A DNA stretch of 47,120 nucleotides, taken from assembly GCA_018883365.1 (NCBI GenBank), contig VEQF01000009.1, forward strand, positions 1 through 47,120, written 5' to 3'. Shown one piece after another: positions 44,705-47,120 of this stretch. The notes under the pieces are model-generated. The model worked only from the letters and a program-made list of their open reading frames with translations. It made no database searches and had not been told where the DNA came from. The stretch is from Candidatus Nanopelagicaceae bacterium (lineage in GTDB: Bacteria; Actinomycetota; Actinomycetes; Nanopelagicales; Nanopelagicaceae). Both the position numbers and the translations under genes were made by a program. The number at the start of each line of letters is the position of its first letter. Position 1 is the first letter of the stretch.

Positions 44705-45394
44705 TCAGTTAACTTTTGTAGCGACTAAAACCCCATCGCCCACCGGCAAAAGCATTGGCAGCCAATGATCTGATGATTCTTTAATCATCTTGATTACCTC
44801 TTTGTAAGCAATAGTTTCTGGATCGCGCTGCGTTGGATCTGCTACTTTTCCAGCTAAAAGGGCCCGGTCAATTACCAGGATGCCACCTGGGCGCAGAGAT
44901 CTATAGGCATTCTCTACATTTTCTAGTAAATCTGTGTTGCTGCGCAAAACAAAAATGTCATACAGGCTATCGGCAAGCTTGCCCACTACCTCTCGACTAT
45001 TGCCCGTAATCAGTCGGTAACGTGAAGCGCTGATTCCCGCTTCATCAAAGGCTTGTTTTGCCAGCTTTGCATTCTCAACTTCATCATCAATTGAGGTGAG
45101 TAAACCTTTTTGGGAGAGAGTTTGAAAAATCCAAAGTCCACTTACGCCGGCTCCAGTTCCAACCTCCACAATTGAGTTTGCTCCAATCAAGTGGGTTAAG
45201 TAGCGTAAAAGTGATCCAACTGCTGAAGTTGTGTCATAGGCGCCGATCTCAACACCGCGTGACCTAGCGCGCTGAATTACCTCAGTTTCAGGAACAAATG
45301 AGTTGGAGAAAGGACGCATGTCTCCACGGTTTGCCAAAGTTCTATCAGCAAAGCCTTTATCTCCGATCTCTGGAATCACAGTTTGGAAATCCAT
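44705..45394 (-). CDS. O-methyltransferase family 3-like protein
   Basis: 229 residues, SAM-dependent methyltransferase fold. SAM-binding motif I is IVEVGTGAGVSGLWI, and GGILVIDRALLAGKV occupies the family's second metal region. Where relatives, including Rv1220c, have a metal-binding FIDAD, this protein reads FVLRSN, so the usual catalytic metal ligand is absent. I give the first ATG at 45394, which overlaps pepA by 19 bases; an ATG at 45319 (MRPFSNSF) aligns better with relatives. In mycobacteria the gene is also near tatB and mrp. Substrate unknown. Confidence 0.78.
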   Translation of the reverse strand: MDFQTVIPEIGDKGFADRTLANRGDMRPFSNSFVPETEVIQRARSRGVEIGAYDTTSAVGSLLRYLTHLIGANSIVEVGTGAGVSGLWIFQTLSQKGLLTSIDDEVENAKLAKQAFDEAGISASRYRLITGNSREVVGKLADSLYDIFVLRSNTDLLENVENAYRSLRPGGILVIDRALLAGKVADPTQRDPETIAYKEVIKMIKESSDHWLPMLLPVGDGVLVATKVN

Positions 45395-46881
45395 TCAATC
45401 AACAATCGCACTCCATAACCAGTTCCACCCTTAACATTTTCACCGGCGTCAATTTCAGAACGAGCAGGACCGGCAATATCAAGATGCGCCCATTTGCGCT
45501 GGCCTACAAACTTTTCCAAAAACAACGCTGCAGTTACTGATCCGGCTTGGAACTTGAATTTATCGGCGGTGTGATTGAAATCAGCAACATCGCTATCTAA
45601 GGCAATTGAATAATCATCAACTAAAGGCATATGCCAAATACGATCACCAGTTAAATCACTCAAATCCGATAATTGATTAGCAAGTTTCTTATCTCTTGTG
45701 TACATGGCGCCATAAAACCTGCTTAATCCCAAAGTTGCGGCGCCGGTTAAAGTTGCGACATCGATTAAATAATCTGGATCTAGATTCTTATCGGCATATG
45801 CCAATCCGTCAGCTAGAACTAATCTTCCCTCTGCGTCGGTATTAATAACCTCGACCGTAGTTCCGCCGTAATGTGTAATGACATCTGAGGGTCGTTGCGA
45901 AGTTCCGGACAAAGCATTTTCCGCCAGCATTAACAATGCGGTCACTCTGACTGGAAGCTTGAGCTCAGCCGCAGCAACAGCAACCATCAAAACCGCCGCC
46001 GCACCAGACATATCACTCTTCATTGCGGTCATCGTGTCGTACGGGCGCTTTAGGGAAACTCCTCCAGTATCAAAGGTGATTCCTTTGCCCACTAAAACCA
46101 CGTGTGGAACCTTCTTTGTGGTTTTTGGGCGATATGAAACCTCTACAAAACGTGGCGGATTTTTCTGACTGGAGTTACCGACGGCGCGAAGACCACCAAA
46201 TTCAGCGAGCTCTTTTCCAGATTTTACTTTGATAGTTACTGAAGTTGTCTTTGCCAACTTCTTTGCCTGCTCCGCCATCCAAGCGGGGGATTTAATATTT
46301 GAAGGCGTGTGGATGAGATCTCTTGCCTGCCAAGTTGCTTTAAGCAAAACAGCTGCGTAGTCAGCGGTTTCGGAAAAATCGCCAAGCAAATGAAACTCAG
46401 GTGTGTCGGGCTGCGCAGCGGTCTTCTGACTCCAAGAGTAAGTTGCCAGCGCTGAAGCAATAAAGTGAATCTGGGCTGATTGCGCGTTCTTAGCAATTAC
46501 CGATAAAACTTTTGCCTTTGAAGCTTTTACTTTTCTACCGACCGCAGCTCCGGCTTTTCTTATATCACTTTGAGTTTTAGCTCCTACGCCGACCAGCAAA
46601 ACTCTCATCACTTCATTATTTGATTTTTCATTCAGAACTGGAATATCTATTACTTCACCGGCTTTGCCAGTGATGCCGTTACCAAATTTCTTTATCTCTG
46701 CATCGAAATCTAAATTGTAAATCGAAGCAATTTGCTTAATTTCTTTTTTACTGAGATCAATCTCTAATTTGCCCTCTTTAGAAATTAGGGGCAATGCAAT
46801 GTGGGTGAATTTTCTTAAAAGCTTTTCCGAGATTTCACTCGGACTTTCTACCGATCCGAGTTTTGGGATCGGACGGTTCAC
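45376..46881 (-). CDS. pepA: Leucyl aminopeptidase (M17)
   Basis: 501 residues, cytosolic two-metal aminopeptidase that trims N-terminal residues from peptides. Metal-binding and catalytic residues are in VGKGITFDTGGVSLK (Lys266, Asp271), MKSDMSGAAAV (Asp290) and the signature NTDAEGRL (347-354). The N-terminal macrodomain-like half is poorly conserved, as usual. It starts with GTG, sharing the bases GTGA with the stop of the DUF3117 gene, so translation is coupled. Next in the operon is the methyltransferase gene. Confidence 0.94.
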   Translation of the reverse strand: MNRPIPKLGSVESPSEISEKLLRKFTHIALPLISKEGKLEIDLSKKEIKQIASIYNLDFDAEIKKFGNGITGKAGEVIDIPVLNEKSNNEVMRVLLVGVGAKTQSDIRKAGAAVGRKVKASKAKVLSVIAKNAQSAQIHFIASALATYSWSQKTAAQPDTPEFHLLGDFSETADYAAVLLKATWQARDLIHTPSNIKSPAWMAEQAKKLAKTTSVTIKVKSGKELAEFGGLRAVGNSSQKNPPRFVEVSYRPKTTKKVPHVVLVGKGITFDTGGVSLKRPYDTMTAMKSDMSGAAAVLMVAVAAAELKLPVRVTALLMLAENALSGTSQRPSDVITHYGGTTVEVINTDAEGRLVLADGLAYADKNLDPDYLIDVATLTGAATLGLSRFYGAMYTRDKKLANQLSDLSDLTGDRIWHMPLVDDYSIALDSDVADFNHTADKFKFQAGSVTAALFLEKFVGQRKWAHLDIAGPARSEIDAGENVKGGTGYGVRLLIEWISKL

Positions 46882-47057
46882 TTCTTTAGTAGTGCGATAG
46901 ATGCGTTAAGAACATCTGCCAAATTGCGAGCTTCCTCTTGATTGAGCTCAACAACCAGGCGACCGCCACCTTCTAGCGGTATTCGCATTACAAGACTGCG
47001 GGCCTCTTTGGTAACTTCCATTGGTCCATCGCCAGTGCGGGGTTTCATGGCTGCCAT
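46878..47057 (-). CDS. DUF3117 family protein
   Basis: 59 residues, too short for most ORF callers. It starts MAAMKPRTGDGPMEVTK and continues with IPLEGGGRLVVELNQEEA, which is the full DUF3117 pattern of actinobacteria. AAAGGG stands about six bases before the ATG. Its TGA overlaps the pepA GTG, so it heads the DUF3117-pepA-methyltransferase-tatB-mrp operon. Function unknown. Confidence 0.9.
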   Translation of the reverse strand: MAAMKPRTGDGPMEVTKEARSLVMRIPLEGGGRLVVELNQEEARNLADVLNASIALLKK

Positions 47058-47066
47058 GGGGTGCCC

Positions 47067-47092
47067 TTTCTATAGAAAATCCTTTTCGAAAA
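47067..47092. promoter_or_regulatory. Tandem palindromes upstream of the DUF3117 operon
   Basis: TTTCTATAGAAA (47067-47078) and TTTTCGAAAA (47083-47092) are perfect palindromes separated by four bases. They end nine bases before the start codon; the first contains a TATAGA that could serve as -10. They may be operator sites or RNA hairpins near the ribosome binding site. Confidence 0.35.
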
Positions 47093-47120
47093 TACCGAGC
47101 GCGAATTATCTCTTATGGGC

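Overview
This window is a compact chromosomal segment from an actinobacterium. The evidence is a set of lineage-marker genes: two WhiB regulators (WhiB1-like and WhiB2-like), MtrA/MtrB, a PdtaS-type kinase, MshB of mycothiol synthesis, and small actinobacterial families (DUF3117, DUF3107, DUF3499, Rv3235-like, DUF5719). Base composition is AT-rich for this phylum. Genes are packed with ATGA/GTGA overlaps, and several genes usually found at these loci are absent. That pattern suggests a genome-streamlined, planktonic lineage such as the freshwater Nanopelagicales (acI). The lineage assignment is inference and nothing here fixes a species. I saw no mobile element, prophage, CRISPR array or rRNA.

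Layout, left to right. (1) 1-2068: a truncated gene with a possible leader peptide, a SulP transporter lacking STAS, and two small unknown membrane genes. (2) 2088-4785: a phytoene-desaturase-like FAD oxidoreductase and a MalY/PatB-type C-S lyase/aminotransferase. (3) 4851-11226: an alpha-glucoside utilisation locus (two permeases, lipoprotein binding protein, GH13 glucosidase, LacI repressor) without its own ABC ATPase. (4) 11340-13279: an AlkA-like glycosylase, methionine sulfoxide reductases MsrA and MsrB, and tRNA-Arg(CCG). (5) 13476-17656: whiB1 and pdtaS, then an orphan CpaE-like/SAF pair and an Rv3235-like gene. (6) 17651-26501: secA, comF, mtrB, mtrA, sahH, manB and DUF3499, in the order known from mycobacteria but without hpf, lpqB and tmk. 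(7) 26587-33941: cell-envelope genes (DUF5719 protein, giant membrane glycosyltransferase, whiB2, GDP-mannose pyrophosphorylase), then dapC and a 7Fe ferredoxin. (8) 34024-37622: cysS, a small membrane protein, mshB, a TetR regulator and DUF3107. (9) 37619-41486: a tightly overlapped minus-strand operon of EamA exporter, PHP phosphoesterase, MarC, MpaB/DUF2236 and a ParA-like ATPase. (10) 41556-47057: an MgtE-N/CBS protein and DUF1003 on the plus strand, facing a DUF3117-pepA-O-methyltransferase-tatB-mrp operon.

Functionally the window joins sugar uptake (alpha-glucosides), mannose activation (ManB and ManC make mannose-1-P and then GDP-mannose for envelope glycans), envelope and division control (MtrAB, WhiB2, membrane glycosyltransferase), protein export (SecA, TatB), redox protection (Msr, mycothiol, ferredoxin) and methyl-cycle salvage (SahH).

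The most interesting candidates are: the orphan CpaE/SAF pair with a lysine-less P-loop between pdtaS and the Rv3235-like gene; the ParA-like ATPase lacking the signature lysine, coupled to an MpaB-type protein; a dapC frame that contains no ATG, GTG or TTG upstream of its conserved N-terminus and apparently starts at ATC; and the clean excision of otherwise conserved genes from the mtrAB/secA locus.
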